NCBI GenBank assembly: GCA_964533275.1
Contig: CAZHJK010000001.1
Span: 1-64,000, forward strand
Origin: CAZHJK01 sp964533275
GTDB taxonomy: Bacteria > Bacillota > Clostridia > Eubacteriales > Garciellaceae
Reading direction: 5' to 3'
DNA: 64,000 nucleotides
The translations under genes and the position numbers were made by a program. Below, in pieces: positions 1-8,375 of the stretch (positions are counted from its first letter, which is position 1; each line of letters starts with the position of its first letter). The notes under the pieces were generated by a model. That model made no database searches, was not told the DNA's origin, and saw only the letters and a program-made list of their open reading frames with translations.

Positions 1-551
1 TTCACTACATTATTAGGGGAAATTTAGCCCGAAGAATTTTTACTCTTTAAGGCTGGATGGTCATAATTATTCACAAATGTGTTTGAAGCTATAAATCAAA
101 AACATTAAAAATGGGAGTGGCTAATACGGTTGAATAATGTACAAATAATTAAAAAGTCTGAAAATTTAGGATTATTAAATCTTCTAGATATATTAATAAC
201 ATTTATACTTTCATATGCTACACTTTCCTTAAAAATACTTATATGGTTGAAGTTGGACAAAGGGGTTCTGGTTTGATAAGATATAACAGACAACTTTATT
301 ATATATAAAATGGTCAGTTCTGACTTGAGATAGCTAAAGAATAGGAGATGACATGAGACAATAACATAAGATTATGAATTTCGCTAATACTAAGTCAGAA
401 TAATTAGTAAGTAGTGAGCTGGCTAGGAAAAATTTTAGGGGGATATAAAGGTTAATATTTTTGACATATTATATTGAGTAATATGTTGTTTTTAACTATC
501 CTTTTTCCATGGGTAGTTTTTTGTTTATCAATTTAGGAGGTGACATTATTT
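1..551. other. Non-coding region ahead of the TPP-enzyme operon
   Basis: No convincing gene is seen. The longest open frame is about 62 codons on the minus strand (105-293) and lacks a ribosome binding site or a recognisable product. The first 66 bases read in frame 1 as a short stretch interrupted by one TAG and ending in EEFLLFKAGWS and a stop, which could be the decayed tail of a gene outside the window. Two hairpins near 464-522 are listed separately. No T-box or known riboswitch signature was recognised. Confidence 0.5.
464..522 (+). terminator. Two consecutive leader hairpins, terminator or attenuator
   Basis: The first hairpin pairs ACATATTA (464-471) perfectly with TAATATGT (479-486) and is followed by a T-rich run. 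The second pairs AACTATCC (494-501) with GGGTAGTT (511-518), with one G-U pair, and runs into six T residues. The second ends only about 12 bases before the AGGAGG of the next gene, so it either ends an upstream transcript or attenuates the operon. Attenuation is inference. Confidence 0.5.
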
Positions 552-2156
552 ATGAATACTATTACAGGTGCAAAACTTCTAATTAATACATTAGAGAAAC
601 TTAAGGTTAGACAAGCTTTCGGGATACCTGGGATACATAATTTAGATATATATGAAGCTTTGGTTGATAGTAGTATACATCATGTTACAGCTAAAAATGA
701 AAGTGGGGCAGGGTTTATGGCGGATGGTTATGCAAGAGTAACAGGGATGCCAGGAATTGCTTTTGTCATCACAGGTCCTGGGCTTACAAACATACTTACA
801 CCAATGGCACAAGCTTATCATGATTCAATACCTATGGTTGTTATATCTAGCCAAATTCCAACATCTTTTCTAAATCAAGGCACAGGATTTTTACACGAGC
901 TTAAGAATTCTACAATTCTTGCCCAATCAGTGGCAAAGGAAAGTAGAATAGTACCAAATCCAGAATCTATTAAACACTACATTGAAGAAGCTTATTATCT
1001 TTCCATGTCAGGTAATCCTGGCCCAGTTCATGTTGAAATACCAATGGATATCTTAAGTGCAAATGTAAATGAGATGGATGCATCAGAGCATATTTATAGA
1101 GAATTTAAAATGAGTTTAGATACAAATATACTTGATAACGCAACTAATGTTATAAATGAAGCAAAGACTATTGCAATTATTGCAGGGGGCGGAGCAGTGA
1201 ATGCAGGTGATGAAGTTTTATCGCTTTCAAATAAATTATCGGCTCCCGTGGTTCATACAGCTGCTGGCAAAGGAATTGTAGATGAAAGACATCCGTTATG
1301 CCTAGGAGCACGAATGCACTGTCCAGAAGTAAAAAACCTCATAAAAGAAACAGATGTAGTGATAGGAATAGGAACTCAATTGTCAGCAACGGATTTGTGG
1401 GAAGTACCCTTATCCCTTGATGGAAAACTAATACAAATCGATATAGATTCAGGTCAATTTATAAAAAATTATAGAGCTGATATAGGTATCAAAGGTGATT
1501 CTAAAGAGGTTTTGCAGACTATAGTTCCTAGATTAAACAAAAAAATAAATTTGGGTATTGAAAATATTATTTCTAAAATAATTAAAGAATCCCATGAAAA
1601 CCTCAAAAACCTTACCGGAGTTTTCGATACTATGGATTTCACATGTGAAATATTAGGTATAATACGTAAGGTTATACCGGAAGATGGAATATTGTTGACA
1701 GATATGACTACGCCTTCATATATCTCACTAAGTGAATATGATACCTATAAAGCAAGAACATTCTTTCACCCTGTGGGTTTTGGTACATTAGGCTATGCAC
1801 TACCTGCTGGGATTGGAGCAAAACTAGCGATGCCAGAAAGAGCAGTTTGTGTGTTAGAAGGGGATGGAGGATTTCAATTCACAATGCAAGAGTTAGCTGT
1901 GGCAATACAACAAGGCATTTCATTACCTATTATAATATGGAATAATAATGGTTATGGTGAGATAAAACGCAATCAAGAAGCAAGAAATTTTAAAGAAAAA
2001 ATAGCAGTTGACCATGAAAATCCTGATTTTATAAAACTCGCAGATGCTTATGGGATAAAAGGATTTAGGGTGCATAATGCAATTGAAATGGAACAAGCTC
2101 TCAAAGAAAGTTTAGATGAAAAGGCTGTTTCCTTAATTGAAGTAAATATACAATAA
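552..2156 (+). CDS. TPP-dependent acetolactate-synthase-like enzyme (probable 2-oxo acid decarboxylase)
   Basis: This 534-residue protein has the three-part fold of the acetolactate synthase/pyruvate oxidase family. The cofactor-activating Glu is near residue 50 (KNESGAGFMADGYAR). The C-terminal TPP motif starts with GDG near residue 437 and ends with the WNNNGYGE segment. ATG 552 is chosen because AGGAGG at 535-540 sits about 11 bases upstream; a GTG at 540 would overlap it. The N-terminal GIPGIHNLDIYEAL resembles 2-ketoarginine decarboxylase (AruI)-type proteins more than biosynthetic IlvB. No small regulatory subunit or other ilv gene is nearby. It is followed 16 bases later by an aminotransferase and then a betaine-type importer, which suggests decarboxylation of an oxo acid made by that aminotransferase. 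The substrate is unknown. Confidence 0.75.
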   Translation: MNTITGAKLLINTLEKLKVRQAFGIPGIHNLDIYEALVDSSIHHVTAKNESGAGFMADGYARVTGMPGIAFVITGPGLTNILTPMAQAYHDSIPMVVISSQIPTSFLNQGTGFLHELKNSTILAQSVAKESRIVPNPESIKHYIEEAYYLSMSGNPGPVHVEIPMDILSANVNEMDASEHIYREFKMSLDTNILDNATNVINEAKTIAIIAGGGAVNAGDEVLSLSNKLSAPVVHTAAGKGIVDERHPLCLGARMHCPEVKNLIKETDVVIGIGTQLSATDLWEVPLSLDGKLIQIDIDSGQFIKNYRADIGIKGDSKEVLQTIVPRLNKKINLGIENIISKIIKESHENLKNLTGVFDTMDFTCEILGIIRKVIPEDGILLTDMTTPSYISLSEYDTYKARTFFHPVGFGTLGYALPAGIGAKLAMPERAVCVLEGDGGFQFTMQELAVAIQQGISLPIIIWNNNGYGEIKRNQEARNFKEKIAVDHENPDFIKLADAYGIKGFRVHNAIEMEQALKESLDEKAVSLIEVNIQ

Positions 2157-2172
2157 ACAGGGGGCTGATTTA

Positions 2173-3270
2173 ATGAAAATAAAAGCACTAAGAAAGGCAG
2201 TGCATAATGTTAATCCTTATGTGCCGGGTAAAACTATAGAAGAAGTAAAAAGAGATTACAATCTACAAAGGGTTATAAAATTAGGCTCTAATGAAAATAC
2301 ATATGGTCCCTTTCCAAATGCCATTCAGGCAATGGAAGAGGCAGTTAAGAATTTAAACACATATCCTGATACTAGTTTTAATGAAATTAAAGATATTATA
2401 GCAGCTAAATATAATATAGATTCTTCATATATATCAATTGCCCATGGTTCTGGAGGTATACTTCAAACCATAGCTCAAACATTTATTGAGCAAGGGGATG
2501 AAATACTATTACCCTTAGAAACATATAAGCTTTATAGTGAGATATCAAAGCTTATGGGTGGTATCATAAAAGAAGTTCCATTAAATAAAGATTACACTAT
2601 CGATCTTGATGAAATACAAAAAAAAATCACTACTTCAACTAAATTAATATGGTTGTGTAATCCAAATAATCCAACAGGTACTATATTTGATCTTGATGCA
2701 TATAAGCGACTTATTAATAATCTGCCTGATCACACATGGCTGATTCTTGATGAAGCATATGCCGAATTTGCTTCTAAACATCTCTTACCTAACTCCATAG
2801 AAGATATAAAAAAAGGTAAAAATATTATAGCTGTTCGAACATTTTCTAAGGCATATGGGTTAGCAGGAGCGAGATTAGGCTATTCTATTTCCAGTCCGAA
2901 AATGACATCCGTCTTAGAAACAGTAAGTGAACCCTTTAATGCGAATAAAGTAGCTTTAGCAGGTGCTACAGCTACTTTAACTAAAGATGAAAAATATTAC
3001 AGAGAGTGTATGAAAGCTATTGTTAAGGAACGTCAGTTTCTAACAGATTCTTTAAAGGAAATGGGATTTCAGGTTGTGAAGGGATATACTAATTTTGTAT
3101 TTTTCAATATGCCATATAATGCAGCTAAGATATCCCAAAAATTGTTAGAAAAAGGAATTATAGTACGACCTTGCACGGGTTGGAATTATCCAAATGCAAT
3201 TAGAGTTACTATAGGTACAAGTGAAGACAATAAAGAATTTATAAGGGCATTAAAAGAAGTAACTTCTTAA
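2173..3270 (+). CDS. HisC-like class I/II aminotransferase (PLP-dependent)
   Basis: This 365-residue fold-type I aminotransferase resembles histidinol-phosphate aminotransferase. It has LGSNENTYGP near the N-terminus, CNPNNPTGT at about 162-170, the DEAYAEF motif near 193-199, and the PLP-binding lysine in RTFSKAYGLAGARLGY (Lys near 226). A C-terminal Arg in RVTIGT fits carboxylate binding. There are no other histidine genes in the window and it is co-transcribed with a TPP enzyme and an OpuC-type importer. The more likely role is transamination of an imported or derived amino acid to a 2-oxo acid, but a true HisC role cannot be excluded. GGGGCTGAT upstream supports ATG 2173. Confidence 0.75.
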   Translation: MKIKALRKAVHNVNPYVPGKTIEEVKRDYNLQRVIKLGSNENTYGPFPNAIQAMEEAVKNLNTYPDTSFNEIKDIIAAKYNIDSSYISIAHGSGGILQTIAQTFIEQGDEILLPLETYKLYSEISKLMGGIIKEVPLNKDYTIDLDEIQKKITTSTKLIWLCNPNNPTGTIFDLDAYKRLINNLPDHTWLILDEAYAEFASKHLLPNSIEDIKKGKNIIAVRTFSKAYGLAGARLGYSISSPKMTSVLETVSEPFNANKVALAGATATLTKDEKYYRECMKAIVKERQFLTDSLKEMGFQVVKGYTNFVFFNMPYNAAKISQKLLEKGIIVRPCTGWNYPNAIRVTIGTSEDNKEFIRALKEVTS

Positions 3271-3308
3271 TATAAAAACAATTAGAAATTAAAAGAGGGG
3301 ATGGTCTA

Positions 3309-4430
3309 GTGGTTATATTTGAAAATGTGTCTAAGGTTTATCCAGATGGAACTATTGCCGTTAAAGATTTAAATCTTAAGGTTAAAAAAGGTGAACTTAT
3401 CGTGCTAATTGGATCCAGTGGATGTGGAAAGACAACCACTTTAAAAATGGTAAATAGACTTGAGGAGTGTACTTCAGGAAAAATCTATGTTGACGGTGAG
3501 GATATTTCAACTGTGGATCCAGTAGAACTTCGGAGAGGAATTGGATATGTTATACAGGATATAGGATTAATGCCTCATATGACAGTAGGAGAAAATATTG
3601 CAATAGTACCACAACTTCTTAATTGGAATAAAAAAAAGATAGCAATGCGAACAGGTGAGTTATTGGAAATGGCAGGACTACCAGCAGGTAAATATAAGCA
3701 CAGATTACCTAAGCAAATGAGCGGTGGTCAAAAACAGCGTATTGGAGTATTAAGAGCTCTTGCTGCAGAGCCTGATGTAGTTCTGATGGACGAACCCTTT
3801 GGAGCATTGGATCCTATCAGCAGAGATAATTTACAAAATGAACTTATGGATTTACAAAAAAAATTAAAGAAAACAATTATTTTTGTAACTCATGATATTG
3901 ATGAGGCATTAAAATTAGCAGATAGGATCGTAATTATGCGACATGGTAATGTTGAGCAAATAGGAACTCCTGATGAAATAAAGAATCAACCTATTAATAA
4001 ATTCGTTAAAACATTTATAGGAGAAAATAGACTATCTGAAATAACTACAGATACATCTATAGAAGTTTTAGTAGAAGAGCCTTTTGTTAAAGTTACACCT
4101 GATGTGACTGCTTCCTATGTTCTAGAAAAACTATTAGATATAGGTAGAGAAAGTGCACAGGTTGTTGACGAAGATGAAAATTGGCTAGGTATGGTTCTTA
4201 TGACAGATATCAAAAAGGTGTCTTCTGAAATAAATATTAAAGAGTTATTAAGATTAAAACGAAGGTTATATATAGAAGAGGCTACATTGGAAGATGCTGC
4301 AGACATATTATCAGAGGATGATTTACCTATACCGGTTATTAACCATGATAATAAATTCATGGGTGTTGTTACAGATAATGGAATGGCTAGGCTAACTATT
4401 AGTAGCTTGAAGAGAAAGCAAGTGGGATAG
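3309..4430 (+). CDS. opuCA: Glycine betaine/carnitine/choline-type ABC importer, ATPase with CBS domains
   Basis: This 373-residue ATPase has Walker A (GSSGCGKTT, about 36-44), the signature MSGGQKQR, Walker B (VVLMDEPFGALD) and the switch His in THDIDEA. The C-terminal part (about 250-370) is a pair of CBS domains, the hallmark of OpuA/OpuC-type osmoprotectant importers, where CBS tandems sense ionic strength or c-di-AMP. The start is GTG 3309 behind GAGGGG; an ATG at 3301 stops after two codons. It forms an operon with the permease and binding protein that follow. The substrate should be a quaternary amine or similar zwitterion by family. The link to the upstream enzymes suggests a nutrient rather than only an osmolyte. 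Confidence 0.85.
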   Translation: MVIFENVSKVYPDGTIAVKDLNLKVKKGELIVLIGSSGCGKTTTLKMVNRLEECTSGKIYVDGEDISTVDPVELRRGIGYVIQDIGLMPHMTVGENIAIVPQLLNWNKKKIAMRTGELLEMAGLPAGKYKHRLPKQMSGGQKQRIGVLRALAAEPDVVLMDEPFGALDPISRDNLQNELMDLQKKLKKTIIFVTHDIDEALKLADRIVIMRHGNVEQIGTPDEIKNQPINKFVKTFIGENRLSEITTDTSIEVLVEEPFVKVTPDVTASYVLEKLLDIGRESAQVVDEDENWLGMVLMTDIKKVSSEINIKELLRLKRRLYIEEATLEDAADILSEDDLPIPVINHDNKFMGVVTDNGMARLTISSLKRKQVG

Positions 4431-4471
4431 GAGTATATATAGTTTTACTATAAGAAGGAGGAGAATTAGAT

Positions 4472-5212
4472 ATGAGTGGCAATAAAAGTTTTTTTAGTCT
4501 TCTATTTAACTATTGTATAGATCAACATTCTCGTATTATAAGTCTAACATTGGAACATCTTTATATTTCATTAGTAGCTTTACTTATTACATTAGTCATA
4601 TGTATACCTTTAGGAATTTACATTACTAGAAATGAAAAGCTTAAGCCTTATGTTATTGGTATGGCTAATATATTCCAAACAATTCCAAGCCTTGCTCTAC
4701 TAGGGTTTTTAATATTCATATTAGGAATTGGCAACAAGAATGCTATAGCCGTTCTTGTAATGTTTGCAATGTTACCTGTTATTCAAAATACCTATATAGG
4801 GATTAAAAATGTAACTCCATCCTTGGTGCAGGCTGCAAAGGGGATGGGAATGACAGACAGGCAAATTTTATTTAAGGTTGAATTACCCCTCGCATTACCA
4901 GTTATTATTGGTGGAATTAGGGTTGCATCAGTATGGATTATAGGAACTGCTTCACTAGCTGCGGCTATAGGAGGCGGAGGACTCGGAAGATTAATTTTTT
5001 CAGGACTTTCATCATTGCGAAATGAAGTGATTTTTGCCGGAGCGTTTCCAGCTACATTATTAGCTCTTCTATCAGATCAGGGTTTTAAATTATTACAAGC
5101 ATATTTAACACCAGAACGAAGGGCAAAGCGGGTTTTAAAGAAGGCAAATAGAGTAGAAGGAACAGAAAAGACAGAAAGCAAAAAAATATTAGAGAAAATG
5201 GGGGAGATTTAA
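4472..5212 (+). CDS. opuCB: Glycine betaine/carnitine/choline-type ABC importer, permease
   Basis: This 246-residue integral membrane protein has about five or six hydrophobic segments. It carries the ABC permease coupling loop (VQAAKGMGMTDRQILFKVELPLALPVIIGGIR, read across residues of roughly 130-160), typical of ProW/OpuCB. The C-terminal tail is charged and Lys/Glu rich. Strong AAGGAGGAG precedes the ATG. The binding protein begins 2 bases after the stop, so the two are co-translated. It is a stand-alone permease; no second OpuCD-type permease is present, so the complex is probably a homodimer. Confidence 0.85.
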   Translation: MSGNKSFFSLLFNYCIDQHSRIISLTLEHLYISLVALLITLVICIPLGIYITRNEKLKPYVIGMANIFQTIPSLALLGFLIFILGIGNKNAIAVLVMFAMLPVIQNTYIGIKNVTPSLVQAAKGMGMTDRQILFKVELPLALPVIIGGIRVASVWIIGTASLAAAIGGGGLGRLIFSGLSSLRNEVIFAGAFPATLLALLSDQGFKLLQAYLTPERRAKRVLKKANRVEGTEKTESKKILEKMGEI

Positions 5213-5213
5213 A

Positions 5214-6110
5214 GTGAAAAGAAAAATGAGCAAAGTTATGGTTATGGTTTTGCTAGTAGCGTGTATTTCAATAGTGTTTGTTGGTTGTGGTTCAAATGAT
5301 AATGAAATTAATATTGCTGCACAAAATGTTAATGAAACAGTAATCCTGGCTCATATGGCTAAAATATTGGTTGAGGAGAACACAGATGCCACAGTAAATA
5401 TTAATACTGAATTTCAGGGTTCATCAGTACTTCATCAGGCTATGCTTAACGAGGAAATCGATATTTATCCCACTTGGACAGGGACTCAATTAACAGGTGT
5501 TTTGCGTTATGAAGGTCCAAATTTAACTGCGGAAGAAACTTATCAAAGAGTTAAGGATGGGTTTGAAGAGGAATTTAATATGACTTGGGGTGAGCCCTTA
5601 GGTTTTAATAATACCTATGTTTTTACTATAACAGATGCTATAGCTGAAGAATATAATTTAAAGAAAGCCTCAGACTTAGCACCCTACGCTGAAGATTGGA
5701 TTCTTGCAGGAGACGAAAACTTTGATACTCGTTCTGACGCATATCCAGGATGGTCAGAGGCATATGATATTGAATTTAAGGAAGTAGTTCCTATGCAGTA
5801 TGGAGTAATGTATACAGCATTAGACAATAACGAGGTACAAGTAGCTGCTGCATATTCAACAGATTCGCGGATTGCAAAACTTAATTTGGTTATGCTTGAG
5901 GATGATAAAGAGTTCTTCCCTGATTATAGTGGAGCTTATGTTATATCTCAATCATTTCTAGAGGATAATACAGAGGTATTAGATATTGTTAATAAACTTG
6001 GCGGAATGATTGAAACAGCAGAAATGGCAGCATTAAACCTAAGATTTGATGAAGGCGAAGAGCCGGATGTAATTGCAAATGATTTTTTAAAGGAGAAAGG
6101 TCTTATATAA
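5214..6110 (+). CDS. opuCC: Glycine betaine/carnitine/choline-type binding lipoprotein
   Basis: The 298-residue product begins with a lipoprotein signal (VMVLLVACISIVFVGCG, lipobox Cys near residue 25) and continues as an OpuAC-type binding domain. The segments IYPTWTGTQLTG and YPGWSEAYDIEF are rich in Tyr/Trp, as in the aromatic cages of osmoprotectant binding proteins. The start is GTG 5214, directly after the permease stop, with GGGGGAG upstream. It is the last gene of the operon and is followed by a strong terminator at 6150-6204. The ligand cannot be assigned from sequence. Confidence 0.85.
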   Translation: MKRKMSKVMVMVLLVACISIVFVGCGSNDNEINIAAQNVNETVILAHMAKILVEENTDATVNINTEFQGSSVLHQAMLNEEIDIYPTWTGTQLTGVLRYEGPNLTAEETYQRVKDGFEEEFNMTWGEPLGFNNTYVFTITDAIAEEYNLKKASDLAPYAEDWILAGDENFDTRSDAYPGWSEAYDIEFKEVVPMQYGVMYTALDNNEVQVAAAYSTDSRIAKLNLVMLEDDKEFFPDYSGAYVISQSFLEDNTEVLDIVNKLGGMIETAEMAALNLRFDEGEEPDVIANDFLKEKGLI

Positions 6111-6149
6111 TATTGCATTGAATTAAAGAAGAATATAGAAATAAATGAT

Positions 6150-6204
6150 AAACCGTCATTGTAATGTAAATTCTACAATATAATGACGGTTTAAATTTTT
6201 TTTT
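6150..6204 (+). terminator. Rho-independent terminator
   Basis: AAACCGTCATT (6150-6160) pairs perfectly with AATGACGGTTT (6182-6192) and is followed by a T-rich run. It closes the OpuC-type operon and insulates the ORP-like cluster. Confidence 0.85.
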
Positions 6205-6210
6205 GAAAAG

Positions 6211-6270
6211 TTATTGACATATGTCAATAAAAGAGTATAATTAAAATTAATATATGACATATGTCAATAA
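6211..6270 (+). promoter_or_regulatory. Promoter with two palindromic operators
   Basis: TTATTGACATATGTCAATAA (6211-6230) is a perfect 20-bp palindrome containing the -35 hexamer TTGACA (6214-6219). After a 16-base spacer lies TATAAT (6236-6241). A second palindrome with a perfect 12-bp core TGACATATGTCA lies at 6255-6266 inside the imperfect 6251-6270 repeat, just downstream of the expected start site. The dyad centres are 40 bp apart, close to four helical turns. The layout fits repression by a dimeric regulator; the DUF134 protein encoded downstream is the obvious candidate, by inference. Confidence 0.85.
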
Positions 6271-6289
6271 CTATAAAGGAGGTGTAGTT

Positions 6290-6580
6290 ATGCCAGGAAG
6301 AGATGGAAGTGGTCCACTAGGCCGCGGAGCATTAACTGGAAGAGGTTTAGGATTATGCTCTGGACTAAATACTGCTATTAAATACGGAGCTGGTTTAGGT
6401 GCAGGACTTGGTTTGGGATATGCCTGCAGGCGAGGCTTTGGAAGAGGCTTTGGCTTAAGTAATATAGTAGATCAGCCCCAATCTAAAACACAAAAAGAAT
6501 TATTAATTGAACAAAAAGAATTATTAACAAACAGGCTTGATGTTATTGAAAAAGAACTGGAGGATCTTTCTGAAAGCTAG
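6290..6580 (+). CDS. DUF5320-family glycine-rich small protein
   Basis: This 96-residue protein begins MPGRDGSGPLGRGALTGRG, the typical start of DUF5320 proteins. It continues with Gly-rich, Cys-containing sequence and ends in a short amphipathic coiled-coil segment (about 62-96). ATG 6290 is chosen because AAAGGAGG lies 8 bases upstream; an in-frame ATG at 6254 falls inside an operator palindrome. Members are commonly encoded beside NifX-like and Mrp-like proteins, as here. Its molecular role is not known. Confidence 0.75.
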   Translation: MPGRDGSGPLGRGALTGRGLGLCSGLNTAIKYGAGLGAGLGLGYACRRGFGRGFGLSNIVDQPQSKTQKELLIEQKELLTNRLDVIEKELEDLSES

Positions 6581-6645
6581 AAGTATGTAATTTTATGGTT
6601 TATAACCATAGATATATCGAACACATGGATATACTGTATTAATAA

Positions 6646-6708
6646 ACTAAAGTAAAAGGGGTGCTCTGAAGTATTATATAATTTGTGGGGCGCTCCTATA
6701 ACTTTAGT
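6646..6708 (+). ncRNA. Structured element in the transcript before DUF134
   Basis: ACTAAAGT (6646-6653) pairs with ACTTTAGT (6701-6708). After a symmetric 3-by-3 internal loop, AGGGGTGC (6657-6664) pairs with GCGCTCCT (6690-6697), using two G-U pairs. The apical loop is about 25 bases. There is no following T run, so it is not a simple terminator. It ends a few bases before the Shine-Dalgarno of the DUF134 gene and could control translation, RNA stability or ligand sensing. Confidence 0.5.
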
Positions 6709-6728
6709 ATAAATTGAGGTGATAATTC

Positions 6729-7088
6729 ATGCCTAGGCCGAAAAAATGGAGGACAGTATGTGGCTTGCCTGAAAGTAACAGATTTGGACCGTTAAATACT
6801 AAGGTAAATCATGAACAGTTTCTAATTATGACTGTTGATGAATATGAAACCATACGATTAATAGATTTAGAGGGTCTAACACAAGGAGAATGTGCAATGC
6901 TAATGGATATTGCCCGAACTACAGTTCAAGGTATTTATACTGAAGCAAGAAAAAAGCTTGCTGAATCCCTTGTGAAAGGGAAAGTATTAAGAATTGAGGG
7001 TGGAGATTATAAAATTTGTAATGGTTTTGATAAATCATGCAGAGGTGTAGGTTGTAGGCATAGATTTGGGAAAAATGATGATTTATAA
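6729..7088 (+). CDS. DUF134 (UPF0251) helix-turn-helix regulator
   Basis: This 119-residue protein starts MPRPKKWRTVCGLPESNRFGPL, the signature of UPF0251/DUF134. The middle part, FLIMTVDEYETIRLIDLEGLTQGECAMLM and the following helix, is a sigma-like helix-turn-helix. The C-terminus has a Cys cluster (CNGFDKSCRGVGCRH) that could bind a metal or a cluster. Family members sit next to NifX/NifB-like and Mrp-like genes in many anaerobes and are predicted DNA-binding regulators. A paralogue lies at 29338. It probably reads the palindromes at 6211-6270, by inference. Confidence 0.8.
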   Translation: MPRPKKWRTVCGLPESNRFGPLNTKVNHEQFLIMTVDEYETIRLIDLEGLTQGECAMLMDIARTTVQGIYTEARKKLAESLVKGKVLRIEGGDYKICNGFDKSCRGVGCRHRFGKNDDL

Positions 7089-7149
7089 TGATTTAGGTAG
7101 AAAATGGTTCAAAACATTGCGCTAAAACAAATAACTGGGAGGGTTTAGA

Positions 7150-7518
7150 ATGAGAATTATGATACCTGTAGAGGAAAAATCTATAGAAAGCAGAGTATGT
7201 CAATCATTTGGACGGGCACCATACTTTCTAATTTACGATACAAATACAAGGGAAAGTGATTTTATAGATAATAGTGCTGCAAATAGCCAAGGAGGTGCAG
7301 GGATTAAAGCAGCTCAGACGGTGGTGGATAATAGAATTAGTGCTTTACTAACTCCGCGTTGTGGCCAGAATGCAGCTGATGTAATAAAATCAGCGAATAT
7401 TAAAATCTATAGAACCATAAATGATTCTATCGTAGATAATATTAATGGTTTTTATGATAATAAACTAGATATGTTAAATGAAATCCATCCTGGATTTCAT
7501 AATCATGGGGGAAAATAG
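7150..7518 (+). CDS. NifX/NifB-like (dinitrogenase iron-molybdenum cofactor family) protein
   Basis: This 122-residue single-domain protein has the RNase H-like NifX/NafY/ORP fold signature: MRIMIPVEEKSIESRVCQSFGRAPYF at the N-terminus, then a conserved GGAGIKAAQTVVDN and ALLTPRCGQNAADV. Related proteins carry Fe-S or Mo-containing clusters. It sits 2 bases before a ferredoxin-containing P-loop ATPase, in the arrangement of Desulfovibrio orange-protein operons. No nitrogenase structural gene is seen. GGGAGGG precedes ATG 7150. Confidence 0.8.
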   Translation: MRIMIPVEEKSIESRVCQSFGRAPYFLIYDTNTRESDFIDNSAANSQGGAGIKAAQTVVDNRISALLTPRCGQNAADVIKSANIKIYRTINDSIVDNINGFYDNKLDMLNEIHPGFHNHGGK

Positions 7519-7520
7519 AT

Positions 7521-8375
7521 ATGAAAATTGCTGTATTAAGTGGCAAGGGAGGAACAGGGAAAACACTAGTTTCTGTTAACCTAGCTTCAATCACAGAAGG
7601 ATCTTCGTATATTGATTGTGATGTTGAAGAACCAAATGGACATTTATTCTTTAAGCCTGTGGATATTAAAACAGAGGACATATCAGTTAAGATCCCTACT
7701 GTGGATAATTGTTTGTGCAATGGTTGTCGTAAATGTGTTGATTTTTGCAAATTCAATGCCCTTGCCTATATTCAGGATAATATTAAAATATTTGATGATG
7801 TTTGTCATTCCTGTGGAGGATGTAAGATAGTTTGTCCTGAGAATGCGATATCAGAAAGGGATAAAAATATAGGAGAAATACAAAGAGGTGTGTCAGAAAA
7901 TGTTGATGTTAATACAGGGATTCTTAATACTGGAGAAGCCTCTGGAATACCTATAATAAAAGAACTTCTAAGGGAAAGTGATAATAGAGAATTTACTTTT
8001 ATTGATTGTCCACCTGGTAGTGCCTGTATAGTTATGGAGAGCATTAAAGACGCTGATTATTGTCTTTTGGTGGCAGAGCCTACTTTATTTGGGGTACATA
8101 ACCTTAATATGGTATATGAATTAGTGAGGATATTTGATAAGCCCTATGGCGTATTGATAAATAAATGTTTAGATGATGATAATCCTGCAGAAGAATTTTG
8201 TATAGAAAAAGGCATTGATATTTTAGGGAAAATCCCATTTGATAATGAATTAGGTACTATAAATTCAAATGCACAAATTGCCGTCAGGGCAGATAAGGAA
8301 TATTTAAAAATGTTTTCTTCCATTTTAAAGAGAGTGACTAGGGAGGTGCAAGATGAAACAGCTATTAATCCTTAG
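7521..8375 (+). CDS. MinD/Mrp-type P-loop ATPase with inserted 2[4Fe-4S] ferredoxin domain (first)
   Basis: This 284-residue protein has a deviant Walker A, LSGKGGTGKT, at its N-terminus. A ferredoxin insertion follows at about 62-110 with two CxxCxxCxxxC motifs (CNGCRKCVDFC and CHSCGGCKIVC). The second half has the family's DCPPG motif. It overlaps the next gene, which encodes the same architecture, by 23 bases, so the two are probably translationally coupled and may form a heterodimer. Comparable ATPase pairs occur in the Desulfovibrio ORP complex. A role in metal-sulfur cluster delivery to the NifX-like proteins is inferred. Confidence 0.85.
   Translation: MKIAVLSGKGGTGKTLVSVNLASITEGSSYIDCDVEEPNGHLFFKPVDIKTEDISVKIPTVDNCLCNGCRKCVDFCKFNALAYIQDNIKIFDDVCHSCGGCKIVCPENAISERDKNIGEIQRGVSENVDVNTGILNTGEASGIPIIKELLRESDNREFTFIDCPPGSACIVMESIKDADYCLLVAEPTLFGVHNLNMVYELVRIFDKPYGVLINKCLDDDNPAEEFCIEKGIDILGKIPFDNELGTINSNAQIAVRADKEYLKMFSSILKRVTREVQDETAINP

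Noticed and set aside
105..293. 62-codon open frame on the minus strand
   Set aside because: It has no ribosome binding site, no family pattern and typical spurious composition for AT-rich DNA.
1..551. Possible T-box or riboswitch before the TPP operon
   Set aside because: No GGTGG specifier region, T-box sequence or known aptamer motif was found; only two simple hairpins are visible.
6254..6289. Upstream start for the DUF5320 gene
   Set aside because: The ATG lies inside the second operator palindrome and has no ribosome binding site; ATG 6290 has AAAGGAGG.
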